Source: Caballeronia calidae
GTDB taxonomy: Bacteria; Pseudomonadota; Gammaproteobacteria; Burkholderiales; Burkholderiaceae
Direction: 5' to 3'
Assembly: GCF_900044055.2 (NCBI RefSeq)
Contig: NZ_FCOX02000028.1
Span: 46,720 to 110,719 of the forward strand
DNA: 64,000 nucleotides
In this document: piece after piece, positions 1-8,339 of the stretch
How positions within the stretch are numbered: position 1 is the stretch's first letter
Layout: every line of letters starts with the position of its first letter
The notes under the pieces: model-generated
What the model saw: only the letters and a program-made list of their open reading frames with translations
Told to the model about the DNA's origin: nothing
The model's database searches: none
Made by a program: the position numbers and the translations under genes

Positions 1-605
1 TCGAACGTGAAGCGCATGCGATTTTCGAGCGGGCCGCCGTACGGGCCTTCGAGCGTGTTGGTCAGCGGCGACCAGAACTGATCCATCAGGTGACCGTACG
101 ATTCTATTTCCAGCCCGTCGAGCCCCGCGGCTTTCATGCGCTCCGCCGCGTCGGCGAAGTCGCGGACGATGCGCTCGATGTCCCAGTCCTCCAGCTTCTT
201 CGGGAAAGCCCGATGCGCCGGCTCGCGGTTATGCGACGGCGAGACGGCCGGAAGCCAGTCGCCCTTGTCCCAGCGCGTGCGGCGGCCGAGATGCGTCAAC
301 TGGATCATCACCTTTGCGCCGTGCTCGTGGCACTCGTCGACGAGATCCTTCATCCACGGCACGACTTCATCCTGATACGCAAGAATGTTGTTGAAGACAG
401 GCGGACTGTCTTTCGAGATCGCAGCAGAACCGGCGGTCATCGTCAATGCTATGCCCGCTTTTGCCCGCTCCACGTGGTAAGCGCGATAGCGCTCCTTCGG
501 CATGCCGTCCTCGGCATACGCCGGTTCATGCGACGTGGTCATGATCCGGTTTCTGAACGTCAGATGTTTCAACGTGTAGGGCTGCAGCAACGGATCCGTG
601 GACAT
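1..605 (-). CDS. NADH:flavin oxidoreductase, old yellow enzyme family (N-terminal part, runs off left edge)
   Basis: About 201 N-terminal residues of an FMN TIM-barrel oxidoreductase of the old yellow enzyme / trimethylamine dehydrogenase group are present; the 3' end lies outside the window. The ATG at 603-605 is preceded by GAAGAGG. Visible family marks are the opening DPLLQPYTLKHL...RNRI, QLTHLGRR in the FMN-binding region, and YGGPLENRMRF, the usual G-G-S/P-x-E-N-R signature. It is clearly a paralogue of the complete protein at 39787-41841 (same DPLLQP.TLKHL start and ITHLGRR region). Known relatives oxidatively N-demethylate methylated amines such as N-methylproline or dimethylglycine; the substrate here is inference. 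It is divergent from the TetR gene at 746, which is its likely regulator. Confidence 0.9.
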   Translation of the reverse strand, partial: MSTDPLLQPYTLKHLTFRNRIMTTSHEPAYAEDGMPKERYRAYHVERAKAGIALTMTAGSAAISKDSPPVFNNILAYQDEVVPWMKDLVDECHEHGAKVMIQLTHLGRRTRWDKGDWLPAVSPSHNREPAHRAFPKKLEDWDIERIVRDFADAAERMKAAGLDGLEIESYGHLMDQFWSPLTNTLEGPYGGPLENRMRFTF

Positions 606-666
606 GGATACCTCTTCGAAGCGAGCGGGGGACGACACGACAGTTATTAAGGGAGAGTAGAACTGC

Positions 667-703
667 TGTACACATGTGTCAAGTAGGGAGACATTGGTGT
701 ACA
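667..703. promoter_or_regulatory. Candidate TetR operator region between divergent genes
   Basis: Two identical TGTACA hexamers (667-672 and 698-703) lie 31 bp apart centre to centre, about three helical turns. The first overlaps a 10-bp palindrome ACACATGTGT (670-679). They sit in the 140-bp gap between the old-yellow-enzyme gene and the TetR gene. Dyad symmetry in a divergent promoter is typical of TetR autoregulation, but binding is inferred. Confidence 0.4.
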
Positions 704-745
704 TTCAAAGTGTGAGGCCCTCGCCTTCAGCCGACGCGCGGGGGC

Positions 746-1411
746 ATGATCGATAAGAGAAACGATGTTATGGACCAGACGCTCGAGGTAGTGCGCGGTT
801 CAGCCGACATGTGGCTGGACGCGGCCTATGAAAGTCTTCTCGAAGGAGGCGTGGATGCAGTGCGCATACTGCCTCTCGGAAAGAAGCTCAATGTTTCGCG
901 AACCAGTTTCTACTGGTTCTTCAAGGATCGTGAGGAACTGCTTTCCGCCCTGCTCGGCCGATGGAAGCAGAAGAACACGGGCAACTGGATCGAACGCACG
1001 GAAGCGTATGCGGACACCGTGTGCGAAGCGATGTTGAACGTGTTCGATTGCTGGTTCGACGACACGATCTTCGACTCGCGCTTCGAAGCCGCGATCCGCA
1101 GTTGGGCCCAGCAGGCGCCGGAGATCGCCGATCAGTTGGCGGAGGACGACGAGCAACGCATTTCGGCGCTGACTGCCTTGTTCGCGCGTTTCGACTACGC
1201 GCCGCGCGTCGCGGATATCCGTGCGAGGGTGGCATATTTCACGCAGGCGGGTTATGTATCGACCAAGCCGCGCGAGGACATGTCGGTCAGAATGAAGCGC
1301 ATTCCGGATTACGTCGAAGTTTTTACAGGCGTGCGGCCGAAGAAGCATGAGCTCGAGCGCTTCTATGCGCGAAGGAATTTCAAGTTTCGTGCGCGCGCCC
1401 GAATCGATTGA
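746..1411 (+). CDS. TetR/AcrR family transcriptional regulator
   Basis: A 221-residue protein of normal TetR length. The N-terminal DNA-binding helices are visible at roughly residues 25-65: an AAYESLLEGGVDAV helix, then LGKKLNVSRTSFYWFFKDREELL, which matches the TetR recognition helix and the following Y/F-x-F-x-K/D-K-x-x-L element. The C-terminal part is all-helical with no named family feature. A start at 770 (MDQTLEV) is also possible; neither ATG has a strong ribosome site. It is divergent from the old-yellow-enzyme gene, with paired TGTACA sites between them, so it most likely represses that gene in response to the enzyme's substrate or a derivative. That role is inference. Confidence 0.9.
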   Translation: MIDKRNDVMDQTLEVVRGSADMWLDAAYESLLEGGVDAVRILPLGKKLNVSRTSFYWFFKDREELLSALLGRWKQKNTGNWIERTEAYADTVCEAMLNVFDCWFDDTIFDSRFEAAIRSWAQQAPEIADQLAEDDEQRISALTALFARFDYAPRVADIRARVAYFTQAGYVSTKPREDMSVRMKRIPDYVEVFTGVRPKKHELERFYARRNFKFRARARID

Positions 1412-1510
1412 GTAAGGTTTCCACGCTGAAACCTTTATCCGTGGAAACCCTTGCATTTCCGCTCGACAAGCGTCTTTGAGCGCGCTATCGGCCGGCAAGG
1501 AGTCCATTCG

Positions 1511-1846
1511 ATGCCTGAACAAATCACGAAATATCCCGACGTGACGCTCCAGGTCCTGAAAGGCGCGGGTGCCGTGTGTGGCGAAGGCGCGCCGCAGAAA
1601 ATCCTGAAGCAATGCCCTGCCGCGCGATTCTGCGCACTGCCGACTGGCGAAATCTGTGTCTATGGGATCGACGAGATCCCGCACATGACGCAAATCGACG
1701 CCCGCGAAATTGCCGCCGTCGTCGCCCCACAGGGGCGATTCGATGCAGTGCCGACGATATCCGCGTGGTGGCCCGGCGCAATTATTCTCATCGCAGGCTT
1801 GCTGGCAGGCTTCGTGCTGGGGATGAGAAGGCGGGATAGTCGATAA
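1511..1846 (+). CDS. Small single-span membrane protein of unknown function
   Basis: The start ATG at 1511 is chosen because AAGGAG lies 9 bases upstream; an upstream in-frame ATG at 1451 has no comparable site. The product is 111 residues (MPEQITKYPDV...). The first ~85 residues are soluble and contain several Cys (VCGEG, QCPAARFCALPTGEICVYG) that could be a disulfide or metal site. A single hydrophobic helix (WWPGAIILIAGLLAGFVLG) follows, ending in RRRDSR, so the bulk probably faces the periplasm or the protein is a C-tail anchor. I do not recognise a family. It lies 24 bp upstream of the DUF2784 gene and may be co-transcribed with it. Confidence 0.65.
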   Translation: MPEQITKYPDVTLQVLKGAGAVCGEGAPQKILKQCPAARFCALPTGEICVYGIDEIPHMTQIDAREIAAVVAPQGRFDAVPTISAWWPGAIILIAGLLAGFVLGMRRRDSR

Positions 1847-1870
1847 CCTGCGATATCGAGCGATCACGCC

Positions 1871-2239
1871 ATGATTTCGCTCGCCGATATGGTTCTCGTT
1901 CTGCACGCGCTGATCGTATTGTTCATCGTCGGCGGTCTGATCGCGATTTGGATAGGCGCGGCATTCGAACGGAGGTGGGCACGAAATCGCGTGTTTCGAA
2001 CGACGCATATCGTCGCCATCGGCATCGTCGCGGCACTTGCCGTGCTTGATCTGCCGTGTCCGCTCACCGTCATGGAAGACCATTTGCGTGCCGCGGCGCC
2101 CGGCGCGCAAGGCTTCCTGCAACGCTGGATCAGTGCCTGGCTATATCTCGACTTACCGCTGTGGATCTTCACGCTCGCCTACATTGCGTTCTTTATCGCG
2201 GTAGCCGTTACGTGGCGGCGCATTCCACCGCGTTCGTGA
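1871..2239 (+). CDS. DUF2784-like membrane protein
   Basis: A 122-residue membrane protein with about four hydrophobic segments: residues 5-30, 46-62, 88-98 and 100-115. The short motif CPLT followed by an acidic residue (LPCPLTVMED) in the middle is the hallmark of DUF2784, a small uncharacterised family common in Proteobacteria. Length and layout fit that family. Function is unknown. It follows the small Cys-containing membrane protein by 24 bp on the same strand. Confidence 0.75.
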   Translation: MISLADMVLVLHALIVLFIVGGLIAIWIGAAFERRWARNRVFRTTHIVAIGIVAALAVLDLPCPLTVMEDHLRAAAPGAQGFLQRWISAWLYLDLPLWIFTLAYIAFFIAVAVTWRRIPPRS

Positions 2240-2457
2240 GCAGATTGCAGGCCGATAACTTGCAACATCTCGATTTGCGTTGTAGAAACAGTTGAACGAC
2301 AACGCGCTTCGTGGGTCGCAGCATCGGTTGCATGCGAATGCAGCAGTTTAAGAACTGCAGAACAACCCTGATACATCATCGCGGCGATCCAAGTACACTC
2401 ATTGTCGCTTGTCGCTCCCTGAACTAAGCCGAACCCGCATCGAAAAGATCATTATTC

Positions 2458-3441
2458 ATGCCAGCTCCGCCGAAAATCAGCGTCCTTTTACCTGTGTACA
2501 AGGTCGAGCCCTACATCGAAGAATGTCTGGACTCGCTTCTGACGCAAACCTCCACTGACTTCGAAATAGTCGCCGTCGACGATAGCAGTCCTGATCGATC
2601 AGGAGAAATGACCGCCCGCATTCTCGAACGGCAGAGCAGAATTCCGTGGCAGTTTATTAAAAACCGTGAGAACAAGGGGCTCGCCGAAACCCGCAAGATC
2701 GCGGCGCAGGCGGCCCGCGGCGAATACGTGCTGTGTGTCGACAGCGATGACCACGTGCATTGCGACCTCATCCGCAGGATCATCGATGAAGCCGAAAGAC
2801 ACCATGCGGACGTCGTGGTCTTCGCCGCCGAGAACGTCAGCCCGGAAGGGACGATCAACTACCGCATCGAAACGGGGGACTCCGTCATCTCCGGCGTGGA
2901 GGCCGTCGAGCGGATCATGGACTTATCGCTGCAGGCGTACTGCTTCAACAAGCTCGTGCGGCGCTCGATCTTTCTCGCGGTCGAGCATCCCACTGGCCTG
3001 ATCTATGAAGACATATGCGTATCGGTCCAGACGCTCGGCAAATCGAACGTCGTTCGCCTCATGCCCGACACGTTGTATTCGTACATGTATAGGGAATCGG
3101 GAATTTCGACCCGATTCAATCCCAGGATCGTGGATCTTTTTGCCATCATGGACCGTGTGGAGAAGAGCACGGCCTCGATGCCGATACCGAATTACCGAAA
3201 CCTTCTGTTCAGACTGAAATATATCTACGCCTTCAGAACGATCGCGTTTCAGGCGGCGATCAAGGCGCCGACCTATCGGCTGGCGAAACCCATTCTGTGC
3301 AGCGTTTCGAACAAGCTTCATCTCACGCATCTGGTCGGCATGTGTTCGGACCACCGGCCGAAGCTGTCCATCGTCATGGCCATGCTCAAGATCCATCCGT
3401 GGATTTTTTATTGCTTTGTCCGGCACTTCGCACGGAGGTAG
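2458..3441 (+). CDS. Family 2 glycosyltransferase
   Basis: A 327-residue GT-A fold enzyme. The start KISVLLPVYKVEPYIEECLDSLL and DDSSPD at residues 41-46 are the nucleotide-sugar binding part; VDSDD at 94-98 is the metal-binding DxD motif. It should transfer a sugar from a nucleotide donor to a glycan or lipid acceptor at the inner face of the membrane; donor and acceptor cannot be read from sequence. The gene stands alone, with no other polysaccharide genes nearby, and has somewhat lower GC than its neighbours, which may reflect acquisition. The 3' end overlaps the convergent LysR gene by 56 bp (3386-3441). The 218 bp upstream hold no gene I can see. Confidence 0.9.
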   Translation: MPAPPKISVLLPVYKVEPYIEECLDSLLTQTSTDFEIVAVDDSSPDRSGEMTARILERQSRIPWQFIKNRENKGLAETRKIAAQAARGEYVLCVDSDDHVHCDLIRRIIDEAERHHADVVVFAAENVSPEGTINYRIETGDSVISGVEAVERIMDLSLQAYCFNKLVRRSIFLAVEHPTGLIYEDICVSVQTLGKSNVVRLMPDTLYSYMYRESGISTRFNPRIVDLFAIMDRVEKSTASMPIPNYRNLLFRLKYIYAFRTIAFQAAIKAPTYRLAKPILCSVSNKLHLTHLVGMCSDHRPKLSIVMAMLKIHPWIFYCFVRHFARR

Positions 3442-4357
3442 CTTCTTCATACGGATGCCTTAATATCTGCGGATTGCCGGATCGTGAGGTTCCATCGACG
3501 AGCAAATCGCGCAGCGCGTTGAGCGCCGCCGAAAAGTGGCCCTTGCGCCAGACGAGCAGCGTATCCACGCGCCCGAGCTCGCCGATCGGATGCAGATCCA
3601 CTTCGCCGTCGAGACCTGCGAGTTCGAGCACGGAGCGCGGCGCCACCGCGACGCCCGCTCCCGCCGCCACGCACGCGATGATCGCGTGATACGAGCCCAG
3701 TTCCAGCACGCGCGCCGGTCTGATTCCCTGCTGCTCGTACCAGCGCATCGCATATGTGCGGTATGCGCAGCCGCGCTCGAACGCCACCAGCGTGAGCCCG
3801 GCGACATCGCGCGCCATTGCCGCCGGATGCTGTCCGCGCGGCGTGACGAGCGCCAGTTGCTCTTCGAACACGGGCACGGACTCGAACTGGCCGGAAGGTA
3901 GCGCGTCGGACTCGAGGGGCCGCGCGATCACCGCCGCGTCCACGTCGAACGTGCGAACGCGCTCGATGAGCGCGCGCGTCACGCCTGTTGCCAGTTCCAG
4001 CGTCACCTGCGGCCAGCGGCGGTGATACGCAGCCAGCACGCGCGGCAGACGGCTCGCGGCCGTGCTTTCCATCGTCCCGAGCCGCAGACGGCCTTGCGGA
4101 CGATTCTCGCTGACCGCGTGGCGCGCCTCTTCCGCGAGCGCAAGCAGCCGCTCCGCATACGGCAGCAGGGTCTCGCCGGCGGGTGTCAGAACGAGGCGGC
4201 GTCCATCGCGGATGAAGAGGTCCGTGCCGAGCGTCTCTTCGAGCTGACGAATGCGCGTGGTCACGTTCGACTGCACGCGGTTGAGCTTGGCGGCCGCCCG
4301 CGTCACGCCGTTTTCGTGGACCACGGCCCGAAAGATGGTCAATGCAGCGAGATCCAT
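3386..4357 (-). CDS. LysR family transcriptional regulator
   Basis: A 323-residue LysR protein. The N-terminal winged helix is clear at residues 1-60 (FRAVVHENGVTRAAAKLNRVQSNVTTRIRQLEETLG), followed by the linker helix and a periplasmic-binding-protein-like effector domain. It is transcribed divergently from the YbfB-type MFS transporter at 4454, its most likely target. Two dyads lie in the 96-bp gap (see 4359-4407). Its last 56 bp overlap the glycosyltransferase tail in convergent orientation. The inducer is unknown. Confidence 0.93.
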   Translation of the reverse strand: MDLAALTIFRAVVHENGVTRAAAKLNRVQSNVTTRIRQLEETLGTDLFIRDGRRLVLTPAGETLLPYAERLLALAEEARHAVSENRPQGRLRLGTMESTAASRLPRVLAAYHRRWPQVTLELATGVTRALIERVRTFDVDAAVIARPLESDALPSGQFESVPVFEEQLALVTPRGQHPAAMARDVAGLTLVAFERGCAYRTYAMRWYEQQGIRPARVLELGSYHAIIACVAAGAGVAVAPRSVLELAGLDGEVDLHPIGELGRVDTLLVWRKGHFSAALNALRDLLVDGTSRSGNPQILRHPYEEATSVRSAGQSNKKSTDGS

Positions 4358-4358
4358 G

Positions 4359-4407
4359 ATCTTTCCAGAAGATTGATGGCATCTCGATTATTCATTTTTC
4401 AAGATGC
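4359..4407. promoter_or_regulatory. Candidate LysR binding region
   Basis: Directly upstream of the LysR start codon is ATCTTTCCAGAAGAT (4359-4373), a perfect 5-bp dyad containing T-N11-A, the LysR consensus. A second inverted repeat, GCATCT (4379-4384) and AGATGC (4402-4407), lies nearer the transporter. Both are in the short divergent gap, a position typical of LysR autoregulatory and activating sites. Binding is inferred. Confidence 0.4.
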
Positions 4408-4453
4408 AGCGGTCAAGTTAGCATCGCCGTATTGCCGATCCGACCATCGACTC

Positions 4454-5650
4454 ATGGCCTCCCCCGCTCGAACGTCGTCGCTGCCTGCCCATAACGCGCG
4501 CCATGCCGCGCTCGCATGCGCCGTCGTGCTCGCGGTGGCGCTCGGCGTCGGGCGCTTCGCGTTCACGCCGCTCCTGCCGCTGATGCTCAAAAGCGGCTCA
4601 CTCGATATCCGTCACGGCGGATGGCTCGCGTCGGCCAATTACGCCGGATATCTGATCGGCGCGCTGTCGTGCGCGGCGATCCGTCTCGATCACGCGCGCA
4701 TGGTGCGTCTCGCGCTGGCGTCGACGATCGTGCTGACGCTCGCGATGGGCCTCGTCCACGTGTTCTGGCTGTGGGCGGCGATACGATTCGCGGCGGGCGT
4801 CGTCAGCGCATGGGCGTTCGTTTTCGCGTCGCAATGGGGTTTGAGACGGCTCGCGGAACTCGATGCCAACGGTCTCGGCGGCGTCATCTATGCGGGACCG
4901 GGCGTCGGCATCGTTGCAACCGGTTTGCTGGGTGCGGCGGCGGCTGCCCTCGCCGTGCCCGCGCCGATGGTGTGGATCGGATTCGCGGTCTGCTCGGGCA
5001 TCGCGGGCGCGCTTGTATGGAAAGCGTTCGCGCGGGACGCAGCGCCCACGCATGGCCGCGCGCGTCATGCGGCCAACGTCAGGCCCGCGCCGGCGCGCAT
5101 CGATTCGACGGGGCTCGTCAGCCTGTACAGCCTCGCGGGATTCGGCTACATCATCACGGCGACCTTCCTGCCCGTGATCGCGCGACAGGCACTGCCGGGG
5201 TCGCCGTGGCCCGATCTGTTCTGGCCGGCGTTCGGGCTGGCGCTGATCGTCGGCGCACTCGTCGCCGCGCGGCTGCCGCTGTCGTGGGACAACCGGCTGC
5301 TGTCCGCCGCGTGCTATCTCATCCAGGCGGCGGGAATCTGTCTCGGCATCGTGTTCCCGACCGCGCTCGGCTTTGGTGTCGGCAGCTTGCTGGTCGGCTT
5401 GCCGTTCACCGCCATCACCTTGTTCGCGATGCGCGAGGCGCGCCGCTTGCGCGGTGAAGCCGCGGCGGGACTGATGGGCTACGCGACGGCGGCATACGGT
5501 CTGGGACAGATCGTCGGGCCGCTGGTTGCGGCGCCGATCGCCGAGCACACGGGATCGTTCTCGATCGCGTTATGGATTGCGGTGGCGGCGTTGGGACTCG
5601 GTGCGGTCGGGCTGGCCTGCCTCGGTATGCGTGGCGCGACAAATCGCTAG
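4454..5650 (+). CDS. YbfB/YjiJ family MFS transporter
   Basis: A 398-residue inner-membrane protein with about 12 hydrophobic segments. The start at 4454 is chosen because hydrophobic sequence begins shortly after; the open frame extends further upstream but runs through the LysR gene. The N-terminal motif VGRFAFTPLLPLMLKSG is characteristic of the YbfB/YjiJ subfamily of major facilitator proteins. Substrate is unknown; members are presumed secondary exporters or importers of small molecules. The divergent LysR gene at 3386-4357 probably controls it. Confidence 0.9.
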   Translation: MASPARTSSLPAHNARHAALACAVVLAVALGVGRFAFTPLLPLMLKSGSLDIRHGGWLASANYAGYLIGALSCAAIRLDHARMVRLALASTIVLTLAMGLVHVFWLWAAIRFAAGVVSAWAFVFASQWGLRRLAELDANGLGGVIYAGPGVGIVATGLLGAAAAALAVPAPMVWIGFAVCSGIAGALVWKAFARDAAPTHGRARHAANVRPAPARIDSTGLVSLYSLAGFGYIITATFLPVIARQALPGSPWPDLFWPAFGLALIVGALVAARLPLSWDNRLLSAACYLIQAAGICLGIVFPTALGFGVGSLLVGLPFTAITLFAMREARRLRGEAAAGLMGYATAAYGLGQIVGPLVAAPIAEHTGSFSIALWIAVAALGLGAVGLACLGMRGATNR

Positions 5651-5749
5651 CTTTATTTGCTTCGGATATCGAATCATCCGAACAGCCGGGTCACGCGGCA
5701 CGATACATGCTGCGCTACCATTGAGACCCGGATACGCGAAGCCAGCACC

Positions 5750-6283
5750 ATGAACCTTCCTTTCTACACGGTCGGACACTCCACGCGCACCGTGGAAGAA
5801 CTCGCTGCGCTCCTCGCGACCGCCGAAGTCGAGCTGCTTGTCGATATCCGCACCGTTCCGCGATCGAGGACGAATCCGCAATTCAACGCGGACTCGTTAC
5901 CGGAAAGCCTTGCGCCTCATAAGATCGAATACGAGCGGATTGCGGAACTCGGCGGCCTTCGCGGCAAATCAAAAGATATCTCTCCCGATGTGAACGGCTT
6001 CTGGGAGAATCGCAGCTTTCACAATTACGCGGACTACGCGCTAACCGATTCGTTTCACAAAGGCCTCGACCATCTGATAAAACTCGGCCGCAAACAGCGA
6101 TGCGCCGTGATGTGCTCGGAGTCGGTCTGGTGGCGTTGTCACAGACGCATCGTCGCGGACTATCTTCTTGCGCGCGGCGAGACGGTGTTCCATCTCATGG
6201 GCGATGACCGGATGGAAGAGGCGCGTCTGACTCAAGGCGCATCCGTTATCTCGCCCGCCGTCGTTCATTATCCGGCGGCATGA
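5750..6283 (+). CDS. DUF488 family protein
   Basis: A 177-residue protein. The start at 5750 gives MNLPFYTVGHSTRTVEELAALL, the standard DUF488 opening (T-x-G-H-S). Further family marks are the LVDIRTVPRSRTNPQFN segment and a C-terminal CSESVWWRCHRRIVADYL, corresponding to the conserved C-x-E-x-x-x-x-C-H-R element that may bind metal or anion. The biochemical role of DUF488 proteins is not established. It stands between the MFS transporter and the GNAT gene with about 100 bp before and 45 bp after. Confidence 0.88.
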   Translation: MNLPFYTVGHSTRTVEELAALLATAEVELLVDIRTVPRSRTNPQFNADSLPESLAPHKIEYERIAELGGLRGKSKDISPDVNGFWENRSFHNYADYALTDSFHKGLDHLIKLGRKQRCAVMCSESVWWRCHRRIVADYLLARGETVFHLMGDDRMEEARLTQGASVISPAVVHYPAA

Positions 6284-6328
6284 GGGGTTGAACGCAGCAG
6301 GATCGTCCTATCCGCGCAGCCGGTCGCA

Positions 6329-7240
6329 ATGTCAAAGTGGCAGGCATCCTCTAATGTGGAGCATGCCGTGTCCGCCGCCGAAACATCCACTCTCCTCTAC
6401 CGCCCCTTCACCGCCAGGGATATTCCCGCGGCGCATGCGCTCTCCGTCGATGTCAAATGGCCGCATCGCGCCGATGACTGGCGCTTCGTGCTCGATGCCG
6501 GCACGGGCTTCATTGCGCAGGATGGCGAGCGTGTGGTCGGCACCGCGTTGTGCTGGACCTATGGCGACGACGGCGGATCGCTCGGCATGGTGATCGTGGC
6601 GCCGGACTGCCAGGGCAAGGGCATCGGCCGCAAACTGATGGAGTTGCTGCTCGAGGCGCTCGGCGATCGCATCACCGTGCTGCACGCGACGCCCGCGGGC
6701 GAGCCGCTCTACGCGAAGCTCGGGTTCAGGCGCATCGGCGCGATTCATCAGCATCAATCCGCCGATTTCACGGCGCCGCGCATCGTATTGCCGACCGATG
6801 AAAAGCTGCGCGCGATCGAACCCGCCGATACCGACACGCTCGTCGCGCTCGCATCGCGCGCAAGCGGCCTCGACAGAAGCGCGCTGCTGCCTTCGCTGTT
6901 GAAGGTCGCCCGAGGCGTCGTGCTCGAACGCGATGGCGAAGTGCTGGGCTTCTCGCTCATCCGTGAATTCGGGCGTGGGCATGCGATCGGCCCGGTCGTC
7001 GCGATGACCGGCGAACAGCGGCACATGCATCGCGCGCAAGCGCTCATCGCGCATTGGCTCGATCATAACCACGGCAAGTTCACGCGCATCGACACGCCGG
7101 ACGAATGCGGCCTGTCGGACTGGCTCGACGACATCGGGCTCAGACGCGTCGATACGGTCATCAAGATGGCGCGCAACGGCACGCCGCCGCATGACGCATC
7201 CGTCGCGCAATTCGCGATCATCAACCAGGCGCTGGGGTGA
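6329..7240 (+). CDS. GNAT family N-acetyltransferase with two GNAT-like halves
   Basis: A 303-residue protein, about twice the size of a single GNAT domain. The first half carries the acetyl-CoA motif A (IVAPDCQGKGIGRKLME, with Q-x-x-G-x-G) and a typical YAKLGFR strand. The second half (from about residue 150) looks like a degenerate acetyltransferase fold without a clear motif A. A paralogue of the same build lies at 37256-38128 (shared RDIPAAHAL-type start, IHQHQ.A.F, ASRASG.DR). The acceptor is unknown. The stop at 7240 is 4 bases before the GhrA-like gene, so the two are probably cotranscribed. Confidence 0.88.
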   Translation: MSKWQASSNVEHAVSAAETSTLLYRPFTARDIPAAHALSVDVKWPHRADDWRFVLDAGTGFIAQDGERVVGTALCWTYGDDGGSLGMVIVAPDCQGKGIGRKLMELLLEALGDRITVLHATPAGEPLYAKLGFRRIGAIHQHQSADFTAPRIVLPTDEKLRAIEPADTDTLVALASRASGLDRSALLPSLLKVARGVVLERDGEVLGFSLIREFGRGHAIGPVVAMTGEQRHMHRAQALIAHWLDHNHGKFTRIDTPDECGLSDWLDDIGLRRVDTVIKMARNGTPPHDASVAQFAIINQALG

Positions 7241-7244
7241 GCCA

Positions 7245-8171
7245 ATGACCATCCTCTATAAAGCCGATCCCGAACGCGGCAGACAATGGGCGCAACTCTT
7301 CGCGCAAAAGGCGCCGGATGTCCCGTTCCGTTTGTGGCCCGACATCGGCGACGCCGCCGCCGTGCGCTATCTCGCGGCATGGCAGCCGCCCGCCGATGTC
7401 ATGCGGACCTTCCCCAATCTCGAAGTGATCTTCTCGGTGGGCGCGGGCATCGATCAGTTCGATCTGTCGGGCGTGCCGCCGCATGTCGCCGTGGTGCGGA
7501 TGACCGAGCCTGGCATCGTCGAAGGGATGGTGGAATATGTGACGCAGGCGGTGCTCACGATTCATCGCGACCTCTTCGATTACGCCGCGCAGCAACGCGA
7601 GCGCGTCTGGCACGAGATGCCCGTGCGCGCCGCCTCGACGCGGCGCATCGGCGTGCTCGGGCTCGGCATGCTCGGCACCGCCGTGCTGAAAACGCTGCGG
7701 CTCTTCGGCTTTTCGTGCGCGGGCTGGAGCCGTTCGCCGCATGAGATCGAAGGCGTCGAATGTCACGCGGGCATCGAATCGCTCGATGCGTTCCTCGCCC
7801 GCACCGATATCCTCGTGTGCCTGCTGCCGCTCACGGATGCGACGCGCGGTCTCATCGACAAGCGCGTGTTCGGTGCGTTGCCGGACGGGGCGTCGTTCAT
7901 CAACGTCGGTCGCGGCCCGCACGTGAATCAGCAGGATCTGCTCGATGCGCTCGACAGCGGCCATCTTCATGCCGCGATTCTCGATGTGACCGAGCCCGAG
8001 CCCTTGCCGCCCGCGCATCCGTTCTGGACGCATCCGCGCGTGCGCCTGACGCCGCATATCGCGAGCGCGACGCGCCCCGAAACCGCCGTCGACGTGGTGC
8101 TGGAGAACCTTCGCCGCCATCGCGCGGGGGAGCGCATGAGCGGCGAAATCGACCGCACGCGCGGCTACTGA
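7245..8171 (+). CDS. Glyoxylate/hydroxypyruvate reductase A-like D-2-hydroxyacid dehydrogenase
   Basis: A 308-residue NAD(P)-dependent 2-hydroxyacid dehydrogenase. The Rossmann motif GVLGLGMLG, the substrate-binding NVGRGPHV and the catalytic LTPHIASAT with its His are present; the short N-terminal lobe and overall size fit the GhrA branch rather than the longer SerA branch. It would reduce glyoxylate or hydroxypyruvate to glycolate or glycerate in the cytosol. The start at 7245 is 4 bases after the GNAT stop, and a strong GC hairpin follows at 8183-8213. Confidence 0.9.
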   Translation: MTILYKADPERGRQWAQLFAQKAPDVPFRLWPDIGDAAAVRYLAAWQPPADVMRTFPNLEVIFSVGAGIDQFDLSGVPPHVAVVRMTEPGIVEGMVEYVTQAVLTIHRDLFDYAAQQRERVWHEMPVRAASTRRIGVLGLGMLGTAVLKTLRLFGFSCAGWSRSPHEIEGVECHAGIESLDAFLARTDILVCLLPLTDATRGLIDKRVFGALPDGASFINVGRGPHVNQQDLLDALDSGHLHAAILDVTEPEPLPPAHPFWTHPRVRLTPHIASATRPETAVDVVLENLRRHRAGERMSGEIDRTRGY

Positions 8172-8182
8172 AAGCGTCTCGC

Positions 8183-8213
8183 GGGCCGCGCAGCACAAAA
8201 TGCTGCGCGGCCC
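8183..8213. terminator. GC-rich hairpin after the GhrA-like gene
   Basis: A perfect 13-bp stem (GGGCCGCGCAGCA and its complement) encloses the loop CAAAA, beginning 12 bp after the stop. There is no immediate U-tract (GGCAAAACG follows), though T-runs occur some 20-40 bp downstream. It may act as a terminator or an RNA-stabilising hairpin. Confidence 0.5.
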
Positions 8214-8339
8214 CGGCAAAACGCCACGGATTCGCTTTTTAGCCATTTTTTTGGCGATGCGCGCGATGCGGCTCTGCCGATAGTATGAAACGGTCACGCG
8301 CCATTTCGAACACTGTCCGAACAAAGAGAGAGCCGCATC

